6,727 bases of DNA from a bacterium (GTDB lineage Bacteria > Thermosulfidibacterota > Thermosulfidibacteria > Thermosulfidibacterales > Thermosulfidibacteraceae), in the NCBI GenBank assembly GCA_027037155.1, contig JALWBK010000244.1:1-6727 (forward strand), read 5' to 3'. A program made the position numbers and the translations under genes. Below are positions 1 to 6,274 of the stretch, piece by piece. Within the stretch, counting starts at the first letter, position 1. Each line of letters begins with the position of its first letter. The notes beneath the pieces were generated by a model. That model was given only the letters and a program-made list of their open reading frames with translations. It did not search any database and was not told the origin of the DNA.

Positions 1-51
1 TCTGAAGTTTTTTGGTTTTATAAACTGGTCTACCTTTGTTTATTGTACCTG

Positions 52-828
52 CTATTTCTTGCTTTTGTCAATAATGCGTTTTATCTCCTTTTCCGGCCTG
101 TATCCCACATACATCTTACCGTTATAGATCCACGTAGGAGTGCCTCTAATACCCAGTTTGACTGCCTCCTTCTCGTCCCTACTTATCCTCTTCTCTATAG
201 CTTTTCTGTCACACTTCACAGCCTTGGAAGGCTTCTTTCCTTCAAGTATGTAATCGTAATAGGCTTTGTTCCCATGAGCCTCCCTGATGCACTCAGCCTC
301 AATAGCCTTCTCCCTTGCCTTCTCCCCGTGCACGATGAAGTACTTGGGATAGAAAGCTATCTCGCCCTTTTGCTCCATATCCCTTAAGGTGGCAAGCTCT
401 CTTTTACAGAAGGGGCAGGTGGGGTCAAAGTAAAGAACTATGGCAGGCGCATCCTTCTTCCCTATCCTCGGGGTCCCCTTCAGGTCTATGGCAGACATAT
501 CAACCTTCCTAGGCGCAGGCGGTTTCAAGTAACCCTTCTTCTTCCCAATCTCCACCACTACGTTCTCTGGTCTCTTTGTATCCTCAACCTTCAGGATCGT
601 CCCCAAAACCACATACTTACCATCCTCGCTAACCACTATGCTACCGACCCTCTCACCTGTTTTCAGAAACACAACATACAGCCCCTTTATAGGCAGAGGC
701 TCAACCCCCATTATCTTTGCCTTTCCGTTTACGATCTTTTTCACCTTTGCGGTTACCGCTGGTGGGACCTTGGCAAAAGAACCCACAGTCAAACCCAGAA
801 CCAAAAAGAGTGCCAAAACGTATCTCAT
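52..828 (-). CDS. DsbC-like periplasmic thiol:disulfide isomerase
   Basis: This 258-aa protein probably reshuffles wrong disulfides in exported proteins. A signal peptide spans residues 1-19: a hydrophobic core after Arg2, with likely cleavage after Ser-Phe-Ala. Residues about 25-85 resemble the DsbC/DsbG N-terminal dimerisation domain, including the 'VEPLPIKGLY' and 'VSEDGKY' patterns. A thioredoxin fold follows, with active site CPFC at 138-141 and the cis-proline loop GTPTW at 229-233. Two further cysteines, C180 and C206, lie 42 and 68 residues after the first catalytic cysteine. This is close to the structural disulfide of E. coli DsbC (offsets 43 and 65), which favours DsbC over a generic thioredoxin. 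The active site is CPFC rather than the E. coli CGYC, so redox behaviour may differ. The start is supported by a GGAGGT Shine-Dalgarno site 5 nt upstream. The gene stands alone on its strand, divergent from the permease. DsbG or another DsbA-like oxidoreductase is the alternative. Confidence 0.9.
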   Translation of the reverse strand: MRYVLALFLVLGLTVGSFAKVPPAVTAKVKKIVNGKAKIMGVEPLPIKGLYVVFLKTGERVGSIVVSEDGKYVVLGTILKVEDTKRPENVVVEIGKKKGYLKPPAPRKVDMSAIDLKGTPRIGKKDAPAIVLYFDPTCPFCKRELATLRDMEQKGEIAFYPKYFIVHGEKAREKAIEAECIREAHGNKAYYDYILEGKKPSKAVKCDRKAIEKRISRDEKEAVKLGIRGTPTWIYNGKMYVGYRPEKEIKRIIDKSKK

Positions 829-859
829 TCGCTACCTCCAGAAAGTTTTTGTCTCTGCT

Positions 860-888
860 TTTATAAGATAGCCGTTTGACTAAGGCAA
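860..888 (-). promoter_or_regulatory. sigma70-like promoter of the DsbC-like gene
   Basis: Read on the minus strand, a -35 box TTGCCT (883-888) is separated by exactly 17 nt from a -10 box TATAAA (860-865). Transcription would begin near position 853, giving a leader of about 25 nt that contains the GGAGGT ribosome site at 834-839. Spacing and box quality are both good. The assignment is by pattern only. Confidence 0.6.
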
Positions 889-900
889 GCTATAGCGCTA
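889..900. repeat. two overlapping 8-bp palindromes in the divergent gap
   Basis: GCTATAGC (889-896) and TAGCGCTA (893-900) are each perfect palindromes and share four bases. They lie immediately upstream of the minus-strand -35 box and 14 nt before the permease start, where an operator controlling one or both divergent genes could sit. Palindromes this short also occur by chance, so function is unproven. Confidence 0.25.
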
Positions 901-913
901 CTTCTTAAGAGCC

Positions 914-2170
914 ATGAGCGCAGATGTCAAAAGAGAGATACGGGCAGGATTCACCACCTTCATCACCATGGCGTACATCATCTTCGTCAACCCTCAAATC
1001 CTCTCCGAAGCAGGTATGCCCAAAGAAGGAGTGTTATTTGCCACATGTGTGGCTTCTGCAGTGGCTACACTTATTATGGGGCTTTACGCTGGTTATCCCT
1101 TTGCTTTGGCGCCGGGTATGGGACTAAACGCGTATTTCACCTACGGCGTTGTCAAGGGGATGGGCTTTTCCTGGCAGGTGGCACTTGCGGCAGTTTTTGT
1201 GGAGGGAATAATATTCATCCTCCTCACCCTATCTAAAGTTCGCTCCTACATAATAAACGCCTTTCCCCGATGCATACAGAACGCTACACCTGTAGGCATA
1301 GGACTGTTCATTGCCCTCATCGGGATGAAGCAGGCAGGATTCGTGAAGTCCTCCTCCGCCACACTGGTCACCTTAGGAGACCTAAAAAGCTACGAGGCGT
1401 TCGTCTCCTTTTTAGGACTGATAGGCGCAGCCGTTTTGCTTTCAAGAGGAGTCAAAGGAGCGTTACTTGCTGTAATATTAGGGATAACCGGTATCTCCAT
1501 AGCCCTCGGCAAGATCCATCTGCCCTCAAAAATGGTGGGCTTCCCGAATCCCTCAAGCACTTTCATGAAGATGGATCTACATCAGATCACCAACTTTGCC
1601 TTTTGGAAGGCTGTAATAGCATTCCTTTTCGTGGATATGTTTGACACCCTGGGTACCCTCTCGGCAGTGGGTACTCTTGGAGGATTCATGGAGGACGGCA
1701 AGCTTCCTAAAGTCAAGGAGGCCTTAATGGCAGACGCCATCGGAACCACTTTGGGAGCAGCGCTTGGCACCTCCACCGTCACCACCTATATAGAGAGCGC
1801 CGCAGGAGTAGCAGAGGGTGGAAGAACAGGACTAACCGCCTGTGTTGTAGCCGTACTGTTCTTGGTCTCTACGGTGCTCTATCCCATTGCCACAATAGTA
1901 CCGGGATACGCCACCGCCCCGGCCCTCATCATAGTTGGAATTCTCATGACCACAAATGTTTCCTCCATCAACTGGAACCGCATGGACGAAGCCTTCCCCG
2001 CATTCCTGACCATGTTTTTCATGCCAGCAACCTACAGCATCGCCAACGGACTCGCCGCAGGATTCATAACCTACCCCATAGTCAAGTTACTGGCTGGCAA
2101 GGGCGATGAAGTAAGTCCAGTGTTATGGATACTGTGCATAGCCTTTTTGATGAAGATCGTTTTAATGTGA
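914..2170 (+). CDS. NCS2 family purine permease, AzgA type
   Basis: This 418-aa inner-membrane transporter most likely imports a purine base (adenine, guanine or hypoxanthine) with protons. The sequence is hydrophobic throughout and carries the AzgA-branch signatures in order: 'AGFTTFITMAYIIFVNP' near the N-terminus (11-27), GMGLNAYFTY (68-77), TPVGIGLFIALIGMKQAG (125-142), FLFVDMFDTLGTL (237-249, with acidic D241 and D244), and the block GTSTVTTYIESAAG (285-298) followed by VAEGGRTGL. Length is near the usual 420-450. The ATG is the only common start codon after an in-frame TAG at 893, and it lies just before the conserved first block. There is no strong Shine-Dalgarno site (only AAGAG, 2 nt away) and no convincing plus-strand promoter, so initiation may be weak or near-leaderless. 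The exact substrate cannot be told from sequence. It is followed after 7 nt by a small membrane protein gene. Confidence 0.93.
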   Translation: MSADVKREIRAGFTTFITMAYIIFVNPQILSEAGMPKEGVLFATCVASAVATLIMGLYAGYPFALAPGMGLNAYFTYGVVKGMGFSWQVALAAVFVEGIIFILLTLSKVRSYIINAFPRCIQNATPVGIGLFIALIGMKQAGFVKSSSATLVTLGDLKSYEAFVSFLGLIGAAVLLSRGVKGALLAVILGITGISIALGKIHLPSKMVGFPNPSSTFMKMDLHQITNFAFWKAVIAFLFVDMFDTLGTLSAVGTLGGFMEDGKLPKVKEALMADAIGTTLGAALGTSTVTTYIESAAGVAEGGRTGLTACVVAVLFLVSTVLYPIATIVPGYATAPALIIVGILMTTNVSSINWNRMDEAFPAFLTMFFMPATYSIANGLAAGFITYPIVKLLAGKGDEVSPVLWILCIAFLMKIVLM

Positions 2171-2177
2171 AGGTAAG

Positions 2178-2363
2178 ATGAAGAGGTTTATACGGAAAAA
2201 CTATCTCCTGCTGTTAGGAATAGCCCTTACACTTTTATCGTGGTACCTGCTCTCACCCAAGGAGTCCACAAGCTATAACGCCCTGATCAACCGAGCCTTT
2301 CTCGGAATAGGATGTTCCATAGCAGCGGCCATCTGCATGCTGGTCTGGATTTGGAGAAGGTAG
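2178..2363 (+). CDS. small two-helix membrane protein, unknown function
   Basis: I do not recognise the family of this 61-aa product. It has a basic N-terminus (MKRFIRKN), a first hydrophobic helix at about 9-25, a short polar loop with KEST and an asparagine-arginine pair (about 28-39), and a second helix at about 40-58 ending in WIWRR. The positive-inside rule suggests both ends are cytoplasmic with the loop outside. An AAGGT ribosome site lies 3 nt before the ATG. The gene starts 7 nt after the permease stop, and its TAG stop abuts the ATG of the methyltransferase, so it is clearly inside the operon. The tight packing, two plausible membrane segments and ribosome site support a real gene. 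A role as a small partner of the permease is possible but is only inference from position. Confidence 0.65.
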   Translation: MKRFIRKNYLLLLGIALTLLSWYLLSPKESTSYNALINRAFLGIGCSIAAAICMLVWIWRR

Positions 2364-3470
2364 ATGGGAACTGTCTTTAAGCTTTTTGCCGTATCACCTC
2401 CTGGTCTTGAGGAAATCACCTTAGAAGAGCTCAAGAGACTGGGAATAACTGGTAAGTTGACGAAAGGTGGAGTGGAGTTCAAAGGAGAGCTCATTGATAT
2501 CTACCGCTGCAACCTCTGGCTTCGCACGGCAAACAGAATACTGGTGAGGGTTGCAAGGTTCAAAGCCACAACTTTTAGAGAATTGGTGGAAAGGATCAGC
2601 CGCTATCCATGGGAGATATACATAAACGAAAAGACCCCCATCAAAATCAGGGTAACATCCAGACGTTCAAAGCTCTATCACACCAAAGCCATAGCTGAAA
2701 GGATCATGGAAGGGATATCAAAGAGGGTAAAATTCACGCCAGTTTCAGCACAAACAGAAGAGGAGGGAGAAAGCCTCATAGTACGCGTTGAGAAGGACTT
2801 TTTCACGGTGAGCGTCAACAGCTCGGGTACCATGCTGTACAAGAGGGGATACAGGAAGGATGTGGGAGAAGCTCCATTAAGGGAAACCTTCGCTGCTGCC
2901 ATGCTCCTCATAGCAGGGTACAACGGCGAAAAACCTCTCATAGATCCTTTTTGCGGATCGGGTACCATACCCATTGAGGCAGCCCTTATCTGCACCAACA
3001 CACCTCCGGGCATGTACAGAGGCTTTGCCTTTGAAAGCTGGCGGATACATTCGCCGTCTCTCTGGGAGGAAGCCAAGAAAGAGGCAAAATCCAAAATGAA
3101 AGGCTGTTCAGCCCCCATATACGGCTTTGACCTGAACTCCAAGGTTCTCAAATCAGCCGCTGAAAATGCCTCAAGAGCCAAGATGAACAGCTTCATAACC
3201 TTCAAAAGGGCGAGCTTCCCCAGCCTGAAGATGGAAGAGGCCTACATTGTCACCAACCCACCCTACGGCATAAGAATTCCCATAAAAGACACGGAAAACC
3301 TATACAGGAAGCTTGGAGACTGGGTAAGACAAAACTTCAAAAGAGCCAAAGTGGTACTGCTTAGCCCACTTCCCCGATACGTAAAAGCAACCAAACTGCC
3401 CCTTAAAAGGATCACCTCCTTCTCCCACGGTGGCATAAGAGTTGGCGTGTATGTGGGAGATGTTGAGTAA
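2364..3470 (+). CDS. THUMP-domain class I RNA guanine N2-methyltransferase (COG0116 / RlmL N-terminal type)
   Basis: The 368-aa protein is predicted to transfer a methyl group from S-adenosylmethionine to the exocyclic N2 of a guanine in rRNA or tRNA, in the cytoplasm. The N-terminal part (about 1-155) contains a ferredoxin-like and THUMP RNA-binding region. The linker 'YKRGYRKDVGEAPLRET' (159-175) is typical of this family. The Rossmann domain follows with the SAM-binding motif DPFCGSGTIPIE (194-205), an acidic-loop GFD (254-256) and the catalytic motif NPPYG (298-302) used by amino-methylating enzymes. It corresponds to the RlmL half of the E. coli RlmKL fusion; the RlmK half is absent, as in most bacteria. 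The target could be 23S G2445 or a tRNA guanine (TrmN/Trm14-like). The gene begins directly after the preceding stop, with GGAG 7 nt upstream of the ATG. Confidence 0.92.
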   Translation: MGTVFKLFAVSPPGLEEITLEELKRLGITGKLTKGGVEFKGELIDIYRCNLWLRTANRILVRVARFKATTFRELVERISRYPWEIYINEKTPIKIRVTSRRSKLYHTKAIAERIMEGISKRVKFTPVSAQTEEEGESLIVRVEKDFFTVSVNSSGTMLYKRGYRKDVGEAPLRETFAAAMLLIAGYNGEKPLIDPFCGSGTIPIEAALICTNTPPGMYRGFAFESWRIHSPSLWEEAKKEAKSKMKGCSAPIYGFDLNSKVLKSAAENASRAKMNSFITFKRASFPSLKMEEAYIVTNPPYGIRIPIKDTENLYRKLGDWVRQNFKRAKVVLLSPLPRYVKATKLPLKRITSFSHGGIRVGVYVGDVE

Positions 3471-3487
3471 AAATCTCTGCCTCTCTA

Positions 3488-3515
3488 TTGAAATAAGCCC
3501 CCCTTTCTGCATAAA
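3488..3515 (+). promoter_or_regulatory. candidate internal promoter before the hydrolase
   Basis: In the 76-nt gap after the methyltransferase, TTGAAA (3488-3493, one mismatch to the -35 consensus) is followed after 16 nt by CATAAA (3510-3515, four of six -10 bases). Transcription would start near 3522, about 25 nt before the hydrolase ATG. This is the only sizeable gap in the array upstream of the tRNA. The match is moderate and not tested. Confidence 0.35.
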
Positions 3516-3546
3516 GATAACCCAGAAACCCACAGGTTCCCACAGC

Positions 3547-4404
3547 ATGAAGAGGTGGATTTATACTATCATATTAATTTTCGCTTTAGTTGCCGCCAAC
3601 ACCGTCTTTGCCGAAGACTGCACTCTCAGTGTTGAAAACGGCATAAAGTTCTTCGTCTCCTCCCTTAAAGACAAGATGGTTGTTGCAGTTCATGGTGGAC
3701 TCTCATCTATGGAAGAGAGCTATAGATTCTGCAAAAAGCTTCTTGATGTCATTCCGTCCGAATACGGTATAGTCTCTGTGGACTACTCCTTCTCCCCCTT
3801 AGGAGACAAAGAGGTGGAAGATGTGGTGCTTACCGCCCAGTGGCTTAAAAAAAAGGGAGTCAAAAGCATCGGATTGTTAGGGGTAAGCCATGGCGCCTAC
3901 ATTGCCCTACTTGCGGGACTTTACATAAAACCCGATTACGTTATTGACGTTGCCGGCCCAACAGAGATGCAGCTGATGTACGCTCACTTTAAGAGACACC
4001 CCGAAATCTTCAAGAACTGGATAAAGGTGGTTGAGCTAACCAAACAACAGTGCCTTGGAAACGAAACAGATGAAAAGACGTGTCTCATGAAGATCTCCCC
4101 AGCAAGCTACGCAGGCTTCATGAATTACCCCATACTCATAATCCACGGCAACTTAGACACTGTGGTCCCCATCAACCAAAGCTTGCTCCTGTACAAAAAA
4201 TTGCTTACATTTAAGAACAAGAACACATGGTTTGTATCGTACCCAATTGATCATTACATAGATCTTGCTCAGGATCCTGTTAAGACCATAATACAGCTCT
4301 TCCTGAAGCGTTACGGAGGAGGCGATGGAGTGCTTAAAGGCAATCCTGACCAGACGCAGCATAAGGCACTACCAGAACAAAGAGGTGGAGAAGGAAAAGA
4401 TTGA
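3547..4404 (+). CDS. exported alpha/beta hydrolase
   Basis: From the ATG at 3547 the product is 285 aa, with a signal peptide at residues 1-22 (MKRW, a hydrophobic stretch, then VFA before Glu-Asp-Cys). It should therefore act in the periplasm or outside the cell. The fold signals are an oxyanion-type HGG (49-51), the nucleophile elbow GVSHG (112-116, Ser114), HGNLDTVVP (200-208, acid Asp204) and a late His236 in PIDHYI, together a complete Ser-Asp-His triad. It resembles prolyl-oligopeptidase/dienelactone-type hydrolases; the substrate is unknown. The mature part has four cysteines (25, 62, 169, 179), possible disulfides. The frame stays open upstream to a TTG at 3442, but that would bury the signal peptide behind 35 residues and overlap the methyltransferase. 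The ribosome site is weak (AGG, 10 nt away). About the last 27 residues are polar and lie in the overlap with the nitroreductase, beyond the recognisable fold. Confidence 0.82.
   Translation: MKRWIYTIILIFALVAANTVFAEDCTLSVENGIKFFVSSLKDKMVVAVHGGLSSMEESYRFCKKLLDVIPSEYGIVSVDYSFSPLGDKEVEDVVLTAQWLKKKGVKSIGLLGVSHGAYIALLAGLYIKPDYVIDVAGPTEMQLMYAHFKRHPEIFKNWIKVVELTKQQCLGNETDEKTCLMKISPASYAGFMNYPILIIHGNLDTVVPINQSLLLYKKLLTFKNKNTWFVSYPIDHYIDLAQDPVKTIIQLFLKRYGGGDGVLKGNPDQTQHKALPEQRGGEGKD
4315..4322 (+). promoter_or_regulatory. strong Shine-Dalgarno site for the nitroreductase
   Basis: GGAGGAGG lies inside the 3' part of the hydrolase reading frame. Its first GGAGG ends 5 nt before the nitroreductase ATG at 4325. 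It fixes that start and shows that the nitroreductase has its own efficient initiation despite overlapping the upstream gene. Confidence 0.7.
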
Positions 4405-4825
4405 AAAGATCCTTGAAGCTGCCCACTGGGCACCCTCTGGCAAGAACAACCAGCCCTGGCGATTCGTGGTAATCACCGACCGACAGATAAGGGAGAAATT
4501 GGCAGAACTCACGGTATCTGGAAGGATTATACGCGAAGCACCTGTGTCAATTGCTGTCTTCCTTGACACAGAGGTCTCCTATCACAGGGAGAAGGATATA
4601 CAAGCCATTGGTGCCTGCATCCAAAACATGCTGCTTGCCGCCCATTGCCAGGGATTAGGCAGTGTATGGCTGGGAGAGATCCTAAAAAATGCAGAAAAGG
4701 TGAAAGAGATCCTTGACATTCCGGAACATCTTGACTTTATGGCTCTTGTAGCTATCGGTTATCCTGCAAGAGAGGGTAGATCCACAAGAGTACCCCTTGA
4801 AGACGTGGTTCTCAAATGGATTTAA
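4325..4825 (+). CDS. nitroreductase family FMN-dependent oxidoreductase
   Basis: This 166-aa flavoprotein should use FMN and NAD(P)H to reduce a nitro, quinone or similar acceptor in the cytoplasm; the natural substrate is unknown. The family start pattern is complete: 'LKAILTRRSIRHY' (4-16) includes the FMN-phosphate-binding RRS. Then come APSGKNNQPWRF (36-47), the helix segment GACIQNMLLAAHCQGLGSVWLG (97-118, dimer and flavin region) and the C-terminal strand ALVAIGYP. It belongs to the short branch of the family (about 160-190 aa, against 217 for E. coli NfsB). The start is set by the family N-terminus and by GGAGGAGG just upstream. The first 80 nt overlap the hydrolase in another frame. 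Its stop is only 2 nt before the tRNA, so mRNA and tRNA are likely co-transcribed. Confidence 0.92.
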   Translation: MECLKAILTRRSIRHYQNKEVEKEKIEKILEAAHWAPSGKNNQPWRFVVITDRQIREKLAELTVSGRIIREAPVSIAVFLDTEVSYHREKDIQAIGACIQNMLLAAHCQGLGSVWLGEILKNAEKVKEILDIPEHLDFMALVAIGYPAREGRSTRVPLEDVVLKWI

Positions 4826-4827
4826 AA

Positions 4828-4920
4828 GGAGGGGTGGCCGAGTGGACGAAGGCGGGTGATTCGAAATCACCTGACCGGCGATGAGCCGGTCCGTGGGTTC
4901 GAATCCCACCCCCTCCGCCA
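4828..4920 (+). tRNA. tRNA-Ser (anticodon CGA)
   Basis: A complete class II tRNA of 93 nt. The acceptor stem GGAGGGG (4828-4834) pairs with CCCCTCC (4910-4916), followed by discriminator G4917 and an encoded CCA (4918-4920). The anticodon stem GGTGA/TCACC (4855-4859, 4867-4871) closes the loop TTCGAAA with anticodon CGA at 4862-4864, which reads UCG. The long variable arm, diagnostic for serine here, is a perfect 7-bp stem GACCGGC/GCCGGTC (4873-4879, 4885-4891). The T arm is GTGGG-TTCGAAT-CCCAC (4893-4909). It sits 2 nt after the nitroreductase stop and 44 nt before the rho start, with no terminator on either side and no well-placed own promoter. It is probably cut from a longer transcript by RNase P at the 5' end and by 3' processing. 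Confidence 0.98.
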
Positions 4921-4964
4921 CTAAAGATCCTTAAATCTCAAAGGAGTGAATCGGAGGAACAAAG

Positions 4965-6272
4965 ATGGGAGAGGTGGAACACTTGGAGCAAGAGAACAAC
5001 AACGTAACGCCGGAAACCGTCGAGCTCAACATGCAGGAACTTAAAAGAATGACCGTTTCTAAGCTCATCAAGCTTGCCAAGGAGCTCGGTATATCCGGTG
5101 TCTCTGGAATGAGGAAGCAAGAGCTCATCTTCAAGATCCTTGAAGCTCAAGCGCAAAAGAGTGGATACGCTTTCGGTGAGGGAGTGCTGGAGATCCTGCC
5201 CGATGGCTTTGGTTTCTTAAGGTCTGCCTCTTACAACTACCTACCGGGACCCGACGACATATACGTATCCCCATCGCAGATAAGGAAGTTCGGCTTAAAA
5301 ACCGGAGATCTTGTCTCAGGCATGATCCGTCCCCCCAAAGAGGGAGAGAAGTACTTTGCACTGCTCAAGGTAGAAGCGATAAATGGTGAGCCACCCGACA
5401 AGGCAAAGGAACGCATACACTTTGACAACCTAACCCCTGTTTTCCCCAACGAGAGGCTAAAGCTTGAAACGGTGCCCGAGGAGCTCTCAACCCGTGTTAT
5501 TGACCTCATCACCCCCATAGGTAAGGGACAGAGAGGCCTGATTGTGGCACCTCCGAGAACTGGAAAGACCGTTCTCCTTCAGAAGATAGCCAACGCCATC
5601 GCCACTAATCACCCAGAGGTCCACATCATAGCCCTCCTAATAGGAGAGAGGCCGGAAGAGGTAACCGACTGGCAGAGAAACGTCAAAGCAGAGGTGATAA
5701 GCTCCACCTTTGACGAGCCCGCTTACCGCCACGTACAGGTGGCAGAAGTAGTTATAGAAAGGGCAAAACGTATGGTGGAATACGGAAAAGATGTGGTTGT
5801 CCTACTTGACAGCATAACCCGCCTAACAAGGGCCTATAACTACCTGGTCCCATCTTCCGGTAAGGTGATGTCAGGTGGTATTGAAGCTTTGGCCCTTGAA
5901 AAGCCCAAAAAGCTCTTCGGTGCAGCGAGAAACATTGAAGAGGGGGGAAGCCTCACCATACTGGCAACAGCCCTTATAGAAACCGGAAGCCGTATGGATG
6001 ACGTGATATACGAAGAGTTCAAGGGAACAGGCAACATGGAACTCCACCTGCTTAGAGCCCTCGCAGACAAGAGGATCTTCCCCGCCATAGACATATCCAA
6101 GTCCGGAACGAGAAGGGAGGAACTTCTGCTACAGGAGTTTGAACTCAAGAGGATATGGATACTCAGAAGGGTTCTTGCCACTATGAATCCCGTTGAGGCA
6201 ATGGAGTTTCTCCTAAGCAAGCTCAGAAACACCAAGAACAACAGGGAATTCTTGGAAGCCATGAGCAGCTGA
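4965..6272 (+). CDS. rho: transcription termination factor Rho
   Basis: The 435-aa RNA-dependent ATPase forms a hexameric ring that loads on nascent RNA and releases RNA polymerase. A short acidic leader (1-22) precedes the Rho N-terminal helical domain (about 23-62, '[19 protein letters not shown]'). The cold-shock-like RNA-binding domain follows, with GFGFLR (81-86) and '[13 protein letters not shown]' (95-107). The ATPase domain has Walker A APPRTGKT (195-202), catalytic Glu228 in LIGERPEEV, Walker B VVVLLD (277-282), the Q-loop SGKVMSGG (298-305) and '[13 protein letters not shown]'. Length is close to the 419 aa of E. coli Rho, without the long insertions of actinobacterial forms. The start has GGAGG 7 nt upstream. 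Two details differ from E. coli: Gly227 replaces the Asp before the catalytic Glu, and the P-loop reads RT where E. coli has KA. The gene follows the tRNA and runs into the next gene through tandem stops. Confidence 0.98.
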   Translation: MGEVEHLEQENNNVTPETVELNMQELKRMTVSKLIKLAKELGISGVSGMRKQELIFKILEAQAQKSGYAFGEGVLEILPDGFGFLRSASYNYLPGPDDIYVSPSQIRKFGLKTGDLVSGMIRPPKEGEKYFALLKVEAINGEPPDKAKERIHFDNLTPVFPNERLKLETVPEELSTRVIDLITPIGKGQRGLIVAPPRTGKTVLLQKIANAIATNHPEVHIIALLIGERPEEVTDWQRNVKAEVISSTFDEPAYRHVQVAEVVIERAKRMVEYGKDVVVLLDSITRLTRAYNYLVPSSGKVMSGGIEALALEKPKKLFGAARNIEEGGSLTILATALIETGSRMDDVIYEEFKGTGNMELHLLRALADKRIFPAIDISKSGTRREELLLQEFELKRIWILRRVLATMNPVEAMEFLLSKLRNTKNNREFLEAMSS

Positions 6273-6274
6273 TA

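Noticed and set aside
1..51. Possible start of another minus-strand gene or a terminator after the DsbC-like gene
   Set aside because: One minus-strand frame is open to the window edge but has no ATG, GTG or TTG start, and no GC-rich hairpin with a T-run is visible. The stretch is too short to call.
43..387. 114-codon plus-strand frame opposite the DsbC-like gene
   Set aside because: It is antisense to the CPFC-containing gene's 3' half, with no domain or promoter support.
876..904. Plus-strand promoter TTGACT with 17 nt to TACTTC
   Set aside because: The -10 match is poor (essentially only its first two bases), so only the -35-like hexamer is convincing.
2678..3205. 175-codon minus-strand frame inside the methyltransferase
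   Set aside because: It is fully antisense to a gene with strong family motifs, has no recognisable domain, and its length can come from the codon bias of the sense gene.
3523..3540. Small hairpin GAAACC-CACA-GGTTCC before the hydrolase start
   Set aside because: It has a mismatch in a 6-bp stem and no T-run. It is too weak for a terminator and not clearly regulatory.
3442..3546. Upstream extension of the hydrolase from TTG 3442 or internal ATGs
   Set aside because: It would overlap the methyltransferase end and place 35 non-conserved-looking residues before a clear signal peptide. The ATG at 3547 is better.
4682..4921. Minus-strand frame of 79 codons beginning MAEGVGFEPTDRL
   Set aside because: It is the antisense translation of tRNA-Ser, a well-known false protein ('GFEPT' type) that recurs in databases. 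It overlaps the tRNA and the end of the nitroreductase and is not a gene.
5840..6262. 140-codon minus-strand frame inside rho
   Set aside because: It is serine/leucine-rich low-information sequence antisense to the conserved Rho ATPase domain, a typical shadow frame.
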